From: an uncultured Bacteroidales bacterium
GTDB taxonomy: Bacteria; Bacteroidota; Bacteroidia; Bacteroidales; Bacteroidaceae
Assembly (NCBI GenBank): GCA_937896105.1
Contig: CALBKR010000205.1
Span: forward strand, 1-9,327
DNA: 9,327 nucleotides
Reading direction: 5' to 3'
A program made the translations under genes and the position numbers. The stretch's first letter is position 1. Each line of letters begins with the position of its first letter. Under the pieces are notes generated by a model. That model worked only from the letters and a program-made list of their open reading frames with translations. It was not told where the DNA came from and made no database searches. This document shows positions 1 through 6,836 of the stretch, in pieces.

Positions 1-202
1 AGCCCTGTCGGACGGCAAACACAAGATTGACTACGACCGCATTGTCGAGGTTATGAAAGAGACCGGACACGACCTTCCAAGCCTCTACAAGGAGACATCA
101 ACAGGCGGTATTGCAAAAATTGACATAAACAAGCGACGCGGTTTCCGCAAGATACTCGACACGCTGCACATTTCAAAGAAGAATAACGAAAACACAAAAT
201 AA
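1..202 (+). CDS. sdaA: L-serine ammonia-lyase, C-terminal end (partial)
   Basis: This is the last 66 residues of a gene that begins before the window; the reading frame starts at base 2 and the stop is TAA at 200-202. The peptide reads IDYDRIVEVMKETGHDLPSL followed by YKETSTGGIAK. This matches, from memory, the C-terminal end of SdaA-type iron-sulfur L-serine deaminases (E. coli: DKVIETMYETGKDMNAKYRE then TSRGGLA). These cytoplasmic enzymes turn L-serine into pyruvate and ammonia. The [4Fe-4S] cysteines would lie upstream and cannot be seen. The protein continues about 28 residues past the GGIA motif with a basic, Asn-rich tail (ending KKNNENTK), longer than in E. coli SdaA. The next gene starts 9 bases after the stop, so the two are probably co-transcribed. 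Identification rests on one motif block only. Confidence 0.72.
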   Translation, partial: ALSDGKHKIDYDRIVEVMKETGHDLPSLYKETSTGGIAKIDINKRRGFRKILDTLHISKKNNENTK

Positions 203-211
203 CGACACAAG

Positions 212-2716
212 ATGAAGAAAGCACTACTATTGTTGGCACTCCCCGCCTTGTTGACAGCAACCGCCTTGCAAGCCCAGGAGGACAAACAGGTAAAACCCAA
301 CTATGCACTCGCCGAGCGTTTCTCGCCAAAGAAGATATCACGAATGGTAAAACAGACAAGGGTTCAGCCTGTGTGGTTTGCCGACGGCAAGCAGTTTATA
401 TACTCCTGGAGCGACACTGACGACAAGAATTTCTACATAGTTGATGCTGTAAAAGGAACAAAAAAAGAGTTATGGGATATGGAGTGGATGGCAAAGGAGC
501 TGACACTGCGTACACAGGACCCGTATGACGCCGACCACCTGCCCATTACGATAAACCCTTGTATCCGCAATGAACGCTACGTGCGCTTCGATATCAAGTC
601 GAAGCTCGAGGTTCCAAAGCAGTTGCCACGCCACGAGCGTAATGACAGTACCAAGATAAAGGAGAACGAAGGAAAGAAGGAGGAGAAGACTTTCTATTTC
701 GAATATGATATAAAGACAGGTGAGTTGCTTGAACGTTCAAAGGACGAGATAGAGGAACTCTACCCCATATACCCGAATTGGGCGAATGTTTCACCCGACG
801 GCAAGTTTGCCATATATGAGAAGAACTACAACCTGTGGTATATGTCACGCGAAGAGCTCGAGAAACTCAGGTACTGGGATGCCGACAGCACAGTTGTCGA
901 ACATCAGCTCACCTTCAACGGCACACGCAACAACTGCTACGCACACCACTCGCTCGACGAGAAGCCCGACAGCGCAAAGCGCCACCGTGTATATGCACTG
1001 TGGAGCCCCGACTCGCGGCACTTCGTGATGACGCACCGTGCCGACTCGATACTTTCGAAAATGTGGATAATAAATTCATTGAGCGAGCCACGCCCCACAC
1101 TGGAAAGCTACTATTACCAGATGCCCGGCGAAGAGACACCGGTAACCACGATGGAACTCTTTGACTTTGAGAACAAGACAAGCCGCTTCATTGATATTTC
1201 GCAGTTCAAGCAGCAACGCATCACGCTGTTCCGCAGACCCCTAACACACAAGAACAGATACGAGACTCCATACAGAAACATCTGGCTTGGCGATGAGAAC
1301 GGATTCTATTTCGAGCGTATAAGCCGCGATATGAAGAAGATTGAGGTGTGCTACCTATCGCTCGGCTGCGACACAGCCAAGGCGATTGTCCACGAAGAGA
1401 TGAACACAAGTATCGAGAGCAAGCAGATACGCCTTATAAATGACGGCAAGCAGTTCATCCAGTGGTCGGAGCGTACCGGATGGGCCATGCTATACCTCTA
1501 CAATGCCGATGGTACGCTTGTCAACCCTATCACAGAGGGAGCCTTCCACGTCGAAGACATTGTTGCCGTGAACGAGAGGGAGAAGAAGGTCTATTTTACC
1601 GCTTGTGGATACGACAAGAAAGAGAATCCCTATTATATGCACCTCTACAGTGTGAATTTCGACGGAAGCGGAATGAAGCAGATAGATGAGGGCGATATGA
1701 ACATCAGCAGCTACTCGGCCGCAGAGAATGGCGAGGCTTTTGTAGTCACCGCATCGCGTGTCGATACAGCACCTGTAAACCACGTTTACAGCAAACGTGG
1801 CAGAAAGAGCGTGGAATTGGGGACAGCCGACCTCTCACAACTGTTCGCTGCTGGCTATAGATTCCCGGAACGTTTCACTGTCAAGGCCGAGGATGGTATC
1901 ACCGACCTGCACGGTGTAATGTACAAGCCTTTCGATTTCGACTCCACCAAATGCTATCCTCTTATAGAATATGTATACCCGGGGCCACAGACCGAGGCTG
2001 TAAACGAAAGCTGGTCGAGCGGTATGAACCGTATCGACCGCCTTGCGCAGATGGGTTTCATAGTAATTACTGTAGGCAACCGAGGCGGACACCCGAACCG
2101 CTCGAAATGGTACCACAATTTCGGCTATGGCAACCTGCGCGACTACGGCCTTGCCGACAAGAAGGTTGCTGCACAACAGCTCATAGCCCGTCACAGTTTC
2201 ATCGACGGTGACAAAGTGGGAATACACGGCCATTCGGGCGGTGGCTTTATGTCGACAGCGGCAATACTCACATACAACGACTTTTTCAAGGTTGCCGTAT
2301 CGTGCGCCGGGAACCACGACAACCGTATCTATAACAATTGGTGGAGCGAGAAACACCACGGCATAAAGGAGACGATAACAGAGAAAAAGAACAGTGATGG
2401 CATCATTGAGACGGACACCACATTCTCATACCGCATAAGCACCAACCAGGAACTGGCGAGCCGTCTCAAGGGGCATCTGCTGCTTGTTACGGGCGATATG
2501 GACAACAATGTTCACCCGGCAAACACCACACGCGTTGTCGATGCACTCATCCGTGCAAACAAGCGTTTCGAAATGCTAATACTCCCAGGTGACCGGCACG
2601 GCTTTGAAACTAAAGACGAATACTTTTTCTGGAAGATGGCCGACTTCTTCAGCAAGCACCTGCTTGGCGAAGCAAAAGAGAGCGAGGTCGACATCAAGGA
2701 GATGAACAACGACTGA
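212..2716 (+). CDS. Secreted S9 family (DPP IV-like) serine peptidase
   Basis: An 834-residue exported peptidase, expected in the periplasm, that removes short peptides from protein fragments. Residues 1-22 form a signal peptide (MKKALLLLALPALLTATALQ, then AQ). The middle carries beta-propeller blade repeats: ADGKQFIYSW near 57-66, SPDGKFAIYE near 194-203, SPDSRHFVMT near 265-274, and another NDGKQFIQW further on. The C-terminal alpha/beta-hydrolase domain starts near residue 560. Its triad is Ser675 in GHSGGG, Asp764 in GDMDNNVHP and His796 in GDRHGF. Tyr589 in VYPGPQ sits where DPP IV has its oxyanion tyrosine. The nucleophile elbow is GHSGGG instead of the classical DPP IV GWSYGG, so Pro-specific dipeptidyl cleavage cannot be assumed. 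The length fits bacterial S9 peptidases. The gene begins 9 bases after the serine deaminase stop; the ATG at 212 is chosen because it gives an intact signal peptide. Confidence 0.92.
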   Translation: MKKALLLLALPALLTATALQAQEDKQVKPNYALAERFSPKKISRMVKQTRVQPVWFADGKQFIYSWSDTDDKNFYIVDAVKGTKKELWDMEWMAKELTLRTQDPYDADHLPITINPCIRNERYVRFDIKSKLEVPKQLPRHERNDSTKIKENEGKKEEKTFYFEYDIKTGELLERSKDEIEELYPIYPNWANVSPDGKFAIYEKNYNLWYMSREELEKLRYWDADSTVVEHQLTFNGTRNNCYAHHSLDEKPDSAKRHRVYALWSPDSRHFVMTHRADSILSKMWIINSLSEPRPTLESYYYQMPGEETPVTTMELFDFENKTSRFIDISQFKQQRITLFRRPLTHKNRYETPYRNIWLGDENGFYFERISRDMKKIEVCYLSLGCDTAKAIVHEEMNTSIESKQIRLINDGKQFIQWSERTGWAMLYLYNADGTLVNPITEGAFHVEDIVAVNEREKKVYFTACGYDKKENPYYMHLYSVNFDGSGMKQIDEGDMNISSYSAAENGEAFVVTASRVDTAPVNHVYSKRGRKSVELGTADLSQLFAAGYRFPERFTVKAEDGITDLHGVMYKPFDFDSTKCYPLIEYVYPGPQTEAVNESWSSGMNRIDRLAQMGFIVITVGNRGGHPNRSKWYHNFGYGNLRDYGLADKKVAAQQLIARHSFIDGDKVGIHGHSGGGFMSTAAILTYNDFFKVAVSCAGNHDNRIYNNWWSEKHHGIKETITEKKNSDGIIETDTTFSYRISTNQELASRLKGHLLLVTGDMDNNVHPANTTRVVDALIRANKRFEMLILPGDRHGFETKDEYFFWKMADFFSKHLLGEAKESEVDIKEMNND

Positions 2717-2776
2717 GAATTCTGAATTGCCAAGACAGTTTAGGCAACCAAGAATACTGCATAGCAACAATAGTTG

Positions 2777-2830
2777 CCTTTCCGCCATAAGTGGTGACCC
2801 CAAAAAGGGTCACCACTTATGGCGGAAAGG
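2777..2830. terminator. 24-bp perfect hairpin between convergent genes, probable bidirectional terminator
   Basis: Bases 2777-2800 are the exact reverse complement of 2807-2830, with a six-base loop CAAAAA. The hairpin lies 60 bases past the S9 peptidase stop and about 150 bases past the ald stop on the other strand, where a shared terminator is expected. On the plus strand it is followed by TTTAATAAAA, which is not a clean U-tract. The stem is unusually long and perfect for a simple terminator, so a mobile palindromic repeat is an alternative. Confidence 0.7.
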
Positions 2831-2851
2831 TTTAATAAAAAGAATTGTTTT

Positions 2852-2868
2852 CAGGTTCGCGAAACCTG
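2852..2868. repeat. Short inverted repeat
   Basis: CAGGTT (2852-2857) and AACCTG (2863-2868) are reverse complements around CGCGA, and an overlapping palindrome TTCGCGAA lies at 2856-2863. It sits in the 263-base gap between the convergent S9 peptidase and ald genes, which otherwise holds only the long hairpin. It may be a second small terminator stem or chance; no U-tract follows. Confidence 0.3.
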
Positions 2869-2979
2869 CAAAACACCGTCTGCCAAGTGTAAATGAATAT
2901 TTACGGGCAAACGTAAAAACAAACAAGCATTTAGTCGGCCTCTTTATTAGAATTATAAAAAGAGATATATAAACCGGTG

Positions 2980-4086
2980 TCAGAGCACCAATTCTTCAAA
3001 AGGCAAGCCCCAAGCCTCGGCAACCTCTTTATATACCACCTTGCCTTCTACTACATTCAATCCCTTGCGGAGCTCCTCATTATCGGCGCAAGCCTTTCGC
3101 CAGCCCTTATTGGCAAGCTGCAATGCGTAGGGCAATGTAGCATTTGTAAGTGCAAGGGTCGAGGTATAGGGTACTGCGCCCGGTATATTTGCAACGCAAT
3201 AGTGCAGTATACCGTCGACATAATATGTAGGTTCTTCGTGCGTTGTAGGGTGCGAAGTCTCGAAACAGCCTCCTTGGTCAATGGCAACATCGACAAGCAC
3301 ACTGCCCGGCTCCATAAGCGCAAGCATATCGCGTGTAACCAATTTCGGGGCTTTTGCTCCGGGAATGAGTACAGAGCCCACTACAAGGTCGGCACTCTTG
3401 AGCTCCTCACGGATATTGTACTCCGACGACATAAGCGTTTTCACATTCTTAGGCATTACATCGGAAAGGTAGGCAAGACGGGGCAGAGAGACATCGCAGA
3501 TTGTCACATCGGCTCCCATACCGGCCGCTGTGCGTGCAGAAGCCGTACCTACTACTCCCCCGCCGATTACAAGCACCTTGGCAGGCTTTACTCCGGGAAC
3601 ACCGCCCATAAGCTTGCCCTTGCCGCCACGCGGACGCTCAAGGAAGTAGCAGCCCTCCTGCGTTGCCATTCGGCCGGCAACCTCGGACATTGGGATAAGC
3701 AACGGCAAAGAACGGTCTTTGCGCTCAACCGTCTCGTATGCACAGCACACTGCTCCGCTCTCAATCATAGCCTTGGTAAGCGGCTCGCTCGATGCAAAAT
3801 GGAAATAAGTAAACAGCAACTGTCCCTCTCGCACAAGCTTGTATTCGCATGCAATAGGTTCCTTCACCTTTACAATCATTTCGGCTGTGGCATACACATC
3901 CTCAATTGTAGGCAGAATTTTTGCTCCTGCGGCGGTGTAAGCATCGTCGCAGAACCCACTGTTCACACCTGCAGAGGCCTGCACATATACAACGTGACCA
4001 TACTTGGTCATCTCCTGAACGCCAGAGGGTGTCATTCCGACACGGTTCTCATTGTTCTTAATCTCTTTTGGAACACCGATAATCAT
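2980..4086 (-). CDS. ald: Alanine dehydrogenase
   Basis: A 368-residue cytoplasmic enzyme of full family length. It reversibly converts L-alanine, NAD+ and water to pyruvate, ammonia and NADH. The N-terminus [20 protein letters not shown] is the family signature. The residues known to act in alanine dehydrogenases fall at the standard numbers: Arg15 and Lys75 (substrate carboxylate), His96 in YFHFASS and Asp270 in VDVAIDQGG (catalysis). The Rossmann domain carries GGGVVG at 175-180, with Asp198 at the end of the second strand for the NAD ribose. The membrane-bound transhydrogenase alpha subunit is related, but the length, the VDVAIDQGG block and the ending fit Ald. The gene is convergent with the S9 peptidase and 191 bases downstream of a secreted-protein gene on the same strand. 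With the neighbouring serine deaminase it suggests amino-acid breakdown to pyruvate (inference). Confidence 0.97.
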   Translation of the reverse strand: MIIGVPKEIKNNENRVGMTPSGVQEMTKYGHVVYVQASAGVNSGFCDDAYTAAGAKILPTIEDVYATAEMIVKVKEPIACEYKLVREGQLLFTYFHFASSEPLTKAMIESGAVCCAYETVERKDRSLPLLIPMSEVAGRMATQEGCYFLERPRGGKGKLMGGVPGVKPAKVLVIGGGVVGTASARTAAGMGADVTICDVSLPRLAYLSDVMPKNVKTLMSSEYNIREELKSADLVVGSVLIPGAKAPKLVTRDMLALMEPGSVLVDVAIDQGGCFETSHPTTHEEPTYYVDGILHYCVANIPGAVPYTSTLALTNATLPYALQLANKGWRKACADNEELRKGLNVVEGKVVYKEVAEAWGLPFEELVL

Positions 4087-4148
4087 AGCTGTTGACTTTA
4101 GAGGTTATACATTCACATTAGTGAAGGTAGATATTAAAAACCAAAAAG

Positions 4149-4156
4149 CAAAGATT
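4149..4156 (-). promoter_or_regulatory. Weak candidate -7 box for ald
   Basis: On the minus strand this reads AATCTTTG, one base away from the Bacteroidetes TAnnTTTG consensus, about 62 bases upstream of the ald start. I see no good -33 TTTG partner. The gap 4087-4277 shows no other clear promoter for ald, nor a clear terminator for the gene behind it, so read-through from upstream is also possible. Confidence 0.3.
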
Positions 4157-4277
4157 TGTTTCTTAAATTTTACTAATTGCACTATAAATCTACCGGTCTG
4201 TTCCTGTAGCACGACAGCCAGTCTATGAATAGCCCCGTTGCCACGTTCCTCTACCGTTACCGGCTAACCGAACCTCA

Positions 4278-5780
4278 TCACTTAACCAGCATCTTCTTTC
4301 CACCGATAATGTATATGCCCGGTGAAACAATTGCATCCACTCTTCGACCGGTGAGGTCATATACACCATCCACGACAACATCATCGCTATCAACATTTTC
4401 GATACCTGTATCTTTTACGACCTCCTCGAGCACCCAAGTAGCAGCAGCTGTTGCCTTGGCATCGCAGAACGGATAGACGACTCCACCAACATTCTCGACC
4501 TTGAAATATCCGTTGGCATTGGTTATATTGAACTCTGTATCATTGATATAATTGAACACCAGTGCCGTTTTCTTGCCATCATTGCATGCATCAACGTTCC
4601 AAGGACGGCACACTATGTAGTATCCACTGAGCGAAAGGAGATAGCAGGCACCGCCGGCGGCCTCTTCAACCACGAAAACCTGGTCATCAGACTCCTTTTT
4701 GCCAGTCATTATCACAGAACCGGTCGGGCCGGCAGTGTTGTCGGCATTGTAGGAATTGATATGCATATATTTGCCGCTTATAACCTCTCTCAAGCGAAAA
4801 CTCTTGACACCGTCAGGAAGAGCCCTACGCAGTACAACGTTCTCATACAGAGCCAATGTACTGTTCCCGTCACTGCCCGAGAGCACCAAAGAGAAGTTGT
4901 CTACAGAAATTGTCCCATTGTCATTAACAACCATATTAATATCCGAAGTCCCGGCATTCATATCCATCATTCTTATATATGATGAACCGGCAACAATCAT
5001 ATGCAGATTACCGCCAGCAACCAATGCAGCACTCTTCCCGTCACCCTTTGGAGCAAGAAGTATGCCGCCATAGTTTAGGCCGGAAATATCATTATCCATA
5101 AACTTTGTAACGAGATAGTGACCGCTTTCCGTATCATATACAATGTTAACGTCAAAAGAAGAGGGATACTCCTCGCCGCTATAAGAAGTAACCTTGGATG
5201 ACAGGCTGTATACACCGTCCCAACGGAAAGCATTCTCTTCGCCGTTATCGACCGGGATTATGGTAACGTTTGTATATTTCGCTATTACCTGAGCTTTCTC
5301 CGCCTTATAATCGGAGACTTTCACAACAGAGAAATCAGGAACGGATATGATTCGCGTTCCCGGGTCATACCTATATGCCAACGAGCCATAGAACTCAACA
5401 GTCCACTCGCCCAGGTTGGTATCATAGACACCAAACGGATTGTCACCATTGATGTTTGCAAGGTTCAAGTCGTCCCAAAGGGAAGGGTTGTTCGGGTTTG
5501 AGACAGTAAGTACATTAGCATATATATCAATACTGCTTATCTTATGCGACTTTGACGAGCCTGCAAAGCCTATAATCTCGGCAATACAGTTCTCACCGGA
5601 CCTTATCTCCACATCAGACTCCGCCACCAGTACATTCCTGTAGGCATCGCCGGCTGCAGTGAACTCCACTGTTGCGCTAAACTTGTACTTGCCATAAAAA
5701 TCAGTTATTCCTGCAATCTGCGCACTTGCAGAAAGAGAGAGAATGATTAAGGTGAGAAATAAAAAACAACTCTTTTTCAT
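4278..5780 (-). CDS. Secreted protein of unknown function with duplicated beta-rich module
   Basis: I do not recognise a named family for this 500-residue protein. It begins with a clear signal peptide (MKKSCFLFLTLIILSLSASA, probable cut after Ala20). Two similar beta-rich modules seem to follow, at about 26-177 and 186-318. Each opens with an aromatic G-x-Y strand (FYGKYKFSATVEF; RWDGVYSLSSKV) and closes with an A-x-Y-x-N-V motif (AKYTNVTI; ALYENVVL). Residues 326-453 (KSFRLREVISGKYMHI onward, YYIVCRPW, GYFKVENVGG) look like a ricin or fascin-type beta-trefoil, a guess from strand pattern only. The last 30 residues (GVYDLTGRRV then GIYIIGGKKMLVK) resemble the C-terminal tail common on Bacteroidetes secreted proteins and related to type IX sorting domains. 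It is probably exported and may be surface-associated. It has its own promoter and is divergent from the thioredoxin lipoprotein gene. Confidence 0.85.
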   Translation of the reverse strand: MKKSCFLFLTLIILSLSASAQIAGITDFYGKYKFSATVEFTAAGDAYRNVLVAESDVEIRSGENCIAEIIGFAGSSKSHKISSIDIYANVLTVSNPNNPSLWDDLNLANINGDNPFGVYDTNLGEWTVEFYGSLAYRYDPGTRIISVPDFSVVKVSDYKAEKAQVIAKYTNVTIIPVDNGEENAFRWDGVYSLSSKVTSYSGEEYPSSFDVNIVYDTESGHYLVTKFMDNDISGLNYGGILLAPKGDGKSAALVAGGNLHMIVAGSSYIRMMDMNAGTSDINMVVNDNGTISVDNFSLVLSGSDGNSTLALYENVVLRRALPDGVKSFRLREVISGKYMHINSYNADNTAGPTGSVIMTGKKESDDQVFVVEEAAGGACYLLSLSGYYIVCRPWNVDACNDGKKTALVFNYINDTEFNITNANGYFKVENVGGVVYPFCDAKATAAATWVLEEVVKDTGIENVDSDDVVVDGVYDLTGRRVDAIVSPGIYIIGGKKMLVK

Positions 5781-5811
5781 AAATAATAATGCTAATATTT
5801 ATTGAATACTG

Positions 5812-5819
5812 CAAATATA
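5812..5819 (-). promoter_or_regulatory. Bacteroidetes -7 promoter box for the 500-residue secreted protein
   Basis: The minus strand reads TATATTTG, an exact TAnnTTTG match, 31 bases upstream of the start codon, which leaves a leader of about 25 bases. TTG-containing sequence lies upstream but not at the ideal spacing, so the -33 element is unclear. Confidence 0.65.
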
Positions 5820-5851
5820 GCCAGAATATTCAAAACAATAGGCAAGAGCAC

Positions 5852-5867
5852 TTTTTTATATAAAAAA
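5852..5867. repeat. 16-bp perfect AT palindrome midway between divergent promoters
   Basis: TTTTTTATATAAAAAA is its own reverse complement. Its centre (5859.5) is about 40 bases from the inner edge of each flanking -7 box (5819 and 5901). It could be a shared operator, an A-tract bend or an UP-like element serving both genes. In AT-rich intergenic DNA, chance is also possible. Confidence 0.5.
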
Positions 5868-5877
5868 TATATCAAGA

Positions 5878-5908
5878 CTTTCATATTCGGCATAAATCGA
5901 TAACTTTG
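5878..5908 (+). promoter_or_regulatory. Bacteroidetes promoter for the thioredoxin lipoprotein
   Basis: TAACTTTG at 5901-5908 matches TAnnTTTG exactly. CTTT at 5878-5881, 19 bases upstream, is a partial match to the -33 TTTG element. Transcription would begin near 5913-5915, giving a very short leader of about 12 bases before the ATG at 5927. Confidence 0.65.
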
Positions 5909-5911
5909 CAC

Positions 5912-5916
5912 AGGAG
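5912..5916 (+). promoter_or_regulatory. Shine-Dalgarno-like AGGAG fixing the start at 5927
   Basis: AGGAG lies 10 bases before the ATG at 5927 and 19 bases before the in-frame ATG at 5936, so it favours 5927. It overlaps the expected transcription start, so it may be only partly present in the mRNA. Confidence 0.4.
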
Positions 5917-5926
5917 AATTTTAATT

Positions 5927-6448
5927 ATGGAAACAATGAAAAAGATTATTATTGCATTATTATGTGCAGCAGTGATGATATCCTGCGGCAACAGCAAAGA
6001 AAAGGACAACAATTGCAGTGGCAATAACACAGAGTGCACCGACGGCTGTAACAACAATAACGAGGGATGCGGAGGAGATAGCCATAAGGCTAACGCCGGT
6101 TGCATTAAAATTGACACAGAAACATTTATCAATAAGGTTGCAGACATCAAGAATGCTGAATGGGAATATCTTAATGACAAACCGGCCATTGTAGATTTTT
6201 ATGCCGACTGGTGCGGCCCCTGCAAAATGATAGCCCCGTCACTTGAAGAGATTGCCGCGGCATATGGCGACAAGATTTATGTATACAAGGTAAATGTGGA
6301 CGAGGCTCAAGAAATAGCTGAAGCCTTCAATATCAGCGCCATCCCCACATTACTGTTCATCCCTATGGAAGGAAAAGCATACAAAAGTATAGGTTACATA
6401 GAGAAAGAGCAAATAGAGAAACTTATCTCGGAGCATTTACTGAAGTAA
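5927..6448 (+). CDS. Thioredoxin-fold lipoprotein with cysteine-rich linker
   Basis: A 173-residue exported thiol-disulfide protein. Residues 4-20 (MKKIIIALLCAAVMISC) form a lipoprotein signal with Cys20 as the lipidated residue, so it should sit in the periplasm on a membrane. Residues 21-59 are a linker rich in Asn and Gly with five cysteines (30, 37, 41, 48, 59). From about 60 to 173 it is a thioredoxin domain: FYADWCGPCK holds the redox pair Cys96 and Cys99, and Pro140 in SAIPTLLF is the cis-proline beside the active site. WCGPC is the classical reducing thioredoxin motif. An in-frame TTG further upstream at 5906 lies inside the promoter box and is not used. The gene is divergent from the secreted protein at 4278-5780 and is followed by its own terminator. 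The physiological partner is unknown. Confidence 0.93.
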   Translation: METMKKIIIALLCAAVMISCGNSKEKDNNCSGNNTECTDGCNNNNEGCGGDSHKANAGCIKIDTETFINKVADIKNAEWEYLNDKPAIVDFYADWCGPCKMIAPSLEEIAAAYGDKIYVYKVNVDEAQEIAEAFNISAIPTLLFIPMEGKAYKSIGYIEKEQIEKLISEHLLK

Positions 6449-6465
6449 AACTCCTGCATAGATAT

Positions 6466-6505
6466 TTTACATCAAAGGCAGCCCACGGGCTGCCTTTGAT
6501 GTAAA
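6466..6505 (+). terminator. Perfect 19-bp hairpin after the thioredoxin gene
   Basis: Bases 6466-6484 and 6487-6505 are exact reverse complements centred on AC; the innermost C-G pairs probably open to make a real loop. It starts 17 bases after the stop codon. The stem ends in TTTA and TAAA, with no long U-tract on the plus strand. The tRNA terminator follows directly on the opposite strand. Confidence 0.75.
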
Positions 6506-6525
6506 TGGACTATACAAATAAAAAA

Positions 6526-6546
6526 AGAGGTTCTTAACGAACCTCT
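6526..6546 (-). terminator. Rho-independent terminator of tRNA-Gln
   Basis: On the minus strand AGAGGTTC and GAACCTCT form an 8-bp stem with a five-base loop GTTAA, followed by TTTTTTTATTT. It begins 4 bases after the tRNA 3' end. The hairpin and U-run together make this a textbook intrinsic terminator. Confidence 0.88.
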
Positions 6547-6549
6547 CTG

Positions 6550-6620
6550 TTGGGCTACCCGGACTCGAACCAGGAAAGGCAGGACCAGAATCTGCAGTGT
6601 TACCATTACACCATAGCCCA
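6550..6620 (-). tRNA. tRNA-Gln (anticodon CTG)
   Basis: The 71-base cloverleaf folds fully on the minus strand. The acceptor stem is TGGGCTA/TAGCCCA, the D stem GTGT/ACAC with loop AATGGTA, and the anticodon arm GCAGA-TTCTGGT-CCTGC. The variable region is CTTT, and the T arm is CCTGG-TTCGAGT-CCGGG with one T-G wobble. The anticodon CTG is at plus-strand positions 6586-6588 and reads CAG codons. The last pair of the anticodon stem (31-39) is an A-C mismatch. The discriminator base is A and no CCA is encoded, so CCA must be added afterwards. It has its own promoter and terminator and is transcribed alone. Confidence 0.95.
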
Positions 6621-6636
6621 ATGCTCAAATGCGATG

Positions 6637-6644
6637 CAAAGGTA
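6637..6644 (-). promoter_or_regulatory. -7 box for tRNA-Gln
   Basis: The minus strand reads TACCTTTG, an exact TAnnTTTG match, 16 bases upstream of the tRNA 5' end. A T-run about 19 bases further upstream could serve as a degenerate -33 element. Confidence 0.65.
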
Positions 6645-6645
6645 C

Positions 6646-6670
6646 AACATTTTTCGGTAAAAAAAATGTT
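6646..6670. repeat. 9-bp inverted repeat in AT-rich gap
   Basis: AACATTTTT (6646-6654) and AAAAATGTT (6662-6670) are reverse complements with a seven-base spacer. It lies just upstream of the tRNA -7 box. A nine-base direct repeat TTTTTCGGT also occurs at 6650-6658 and 6710-6718. Otherwise the gap 6621-6836 holds only the tRNA and rsfS promoters. Confidence 0.3.
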
Positions 6671-6746
6671 TTCCGCTATTTTTTGCTTAAAAAAACAAAA
6701 AAAGTTTCGTTTTTCGGTTCAAACAGCTAAAAAGAGAGCGTTTTTA

Positions 6747-6778
6747 TTTTAAAATCGGCAAAATAAGAAATATCTTTG
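6747..6778 (+). promoter_or_regulatory. Promoter for rsfS-ftsH
   Basis: TATCTTTG at 6771-6778 is an exact TAnnTTTG box. TTTT at 6747-6750, 20 bases upstream, stands where the -33 TTTG element belongs. The leader to the rsfS ATG would be about 53 bases. Confidence 0.65.
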
Positions 6779-6836
6779 CAAATATAAGATTATATACCCG
6801 AAAGTTTAAACAGTTTCTAAATATCAAACAGATAAT

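Noticed and set aside
1835..2359. Minus-strand 174-codon open frame inside the S9 peptidase gene
   Set aside because: It lies opposite the catalytic domain, has no motif and no promoter, and is explained by codon bias of the real gene.
2977..4095. Plus-strand 372-codon open frame opposite ald
   Set aside because: It is the antisense shadow of ald; its protein is rich in Cys, His and Arg with no recognisable motif, while the minus strand encodes a complete, residue-perfect alanine dehydrogenase.
5906..5926. TTG at 5906 as start of the thioredoxin lipoprotein
   Set aside because: It lies within the TAACTTTG promoter box, and the resulting N-terminus would spoil the lipoprotein signal. The ATG at 5927 has an AGGAG upstream.
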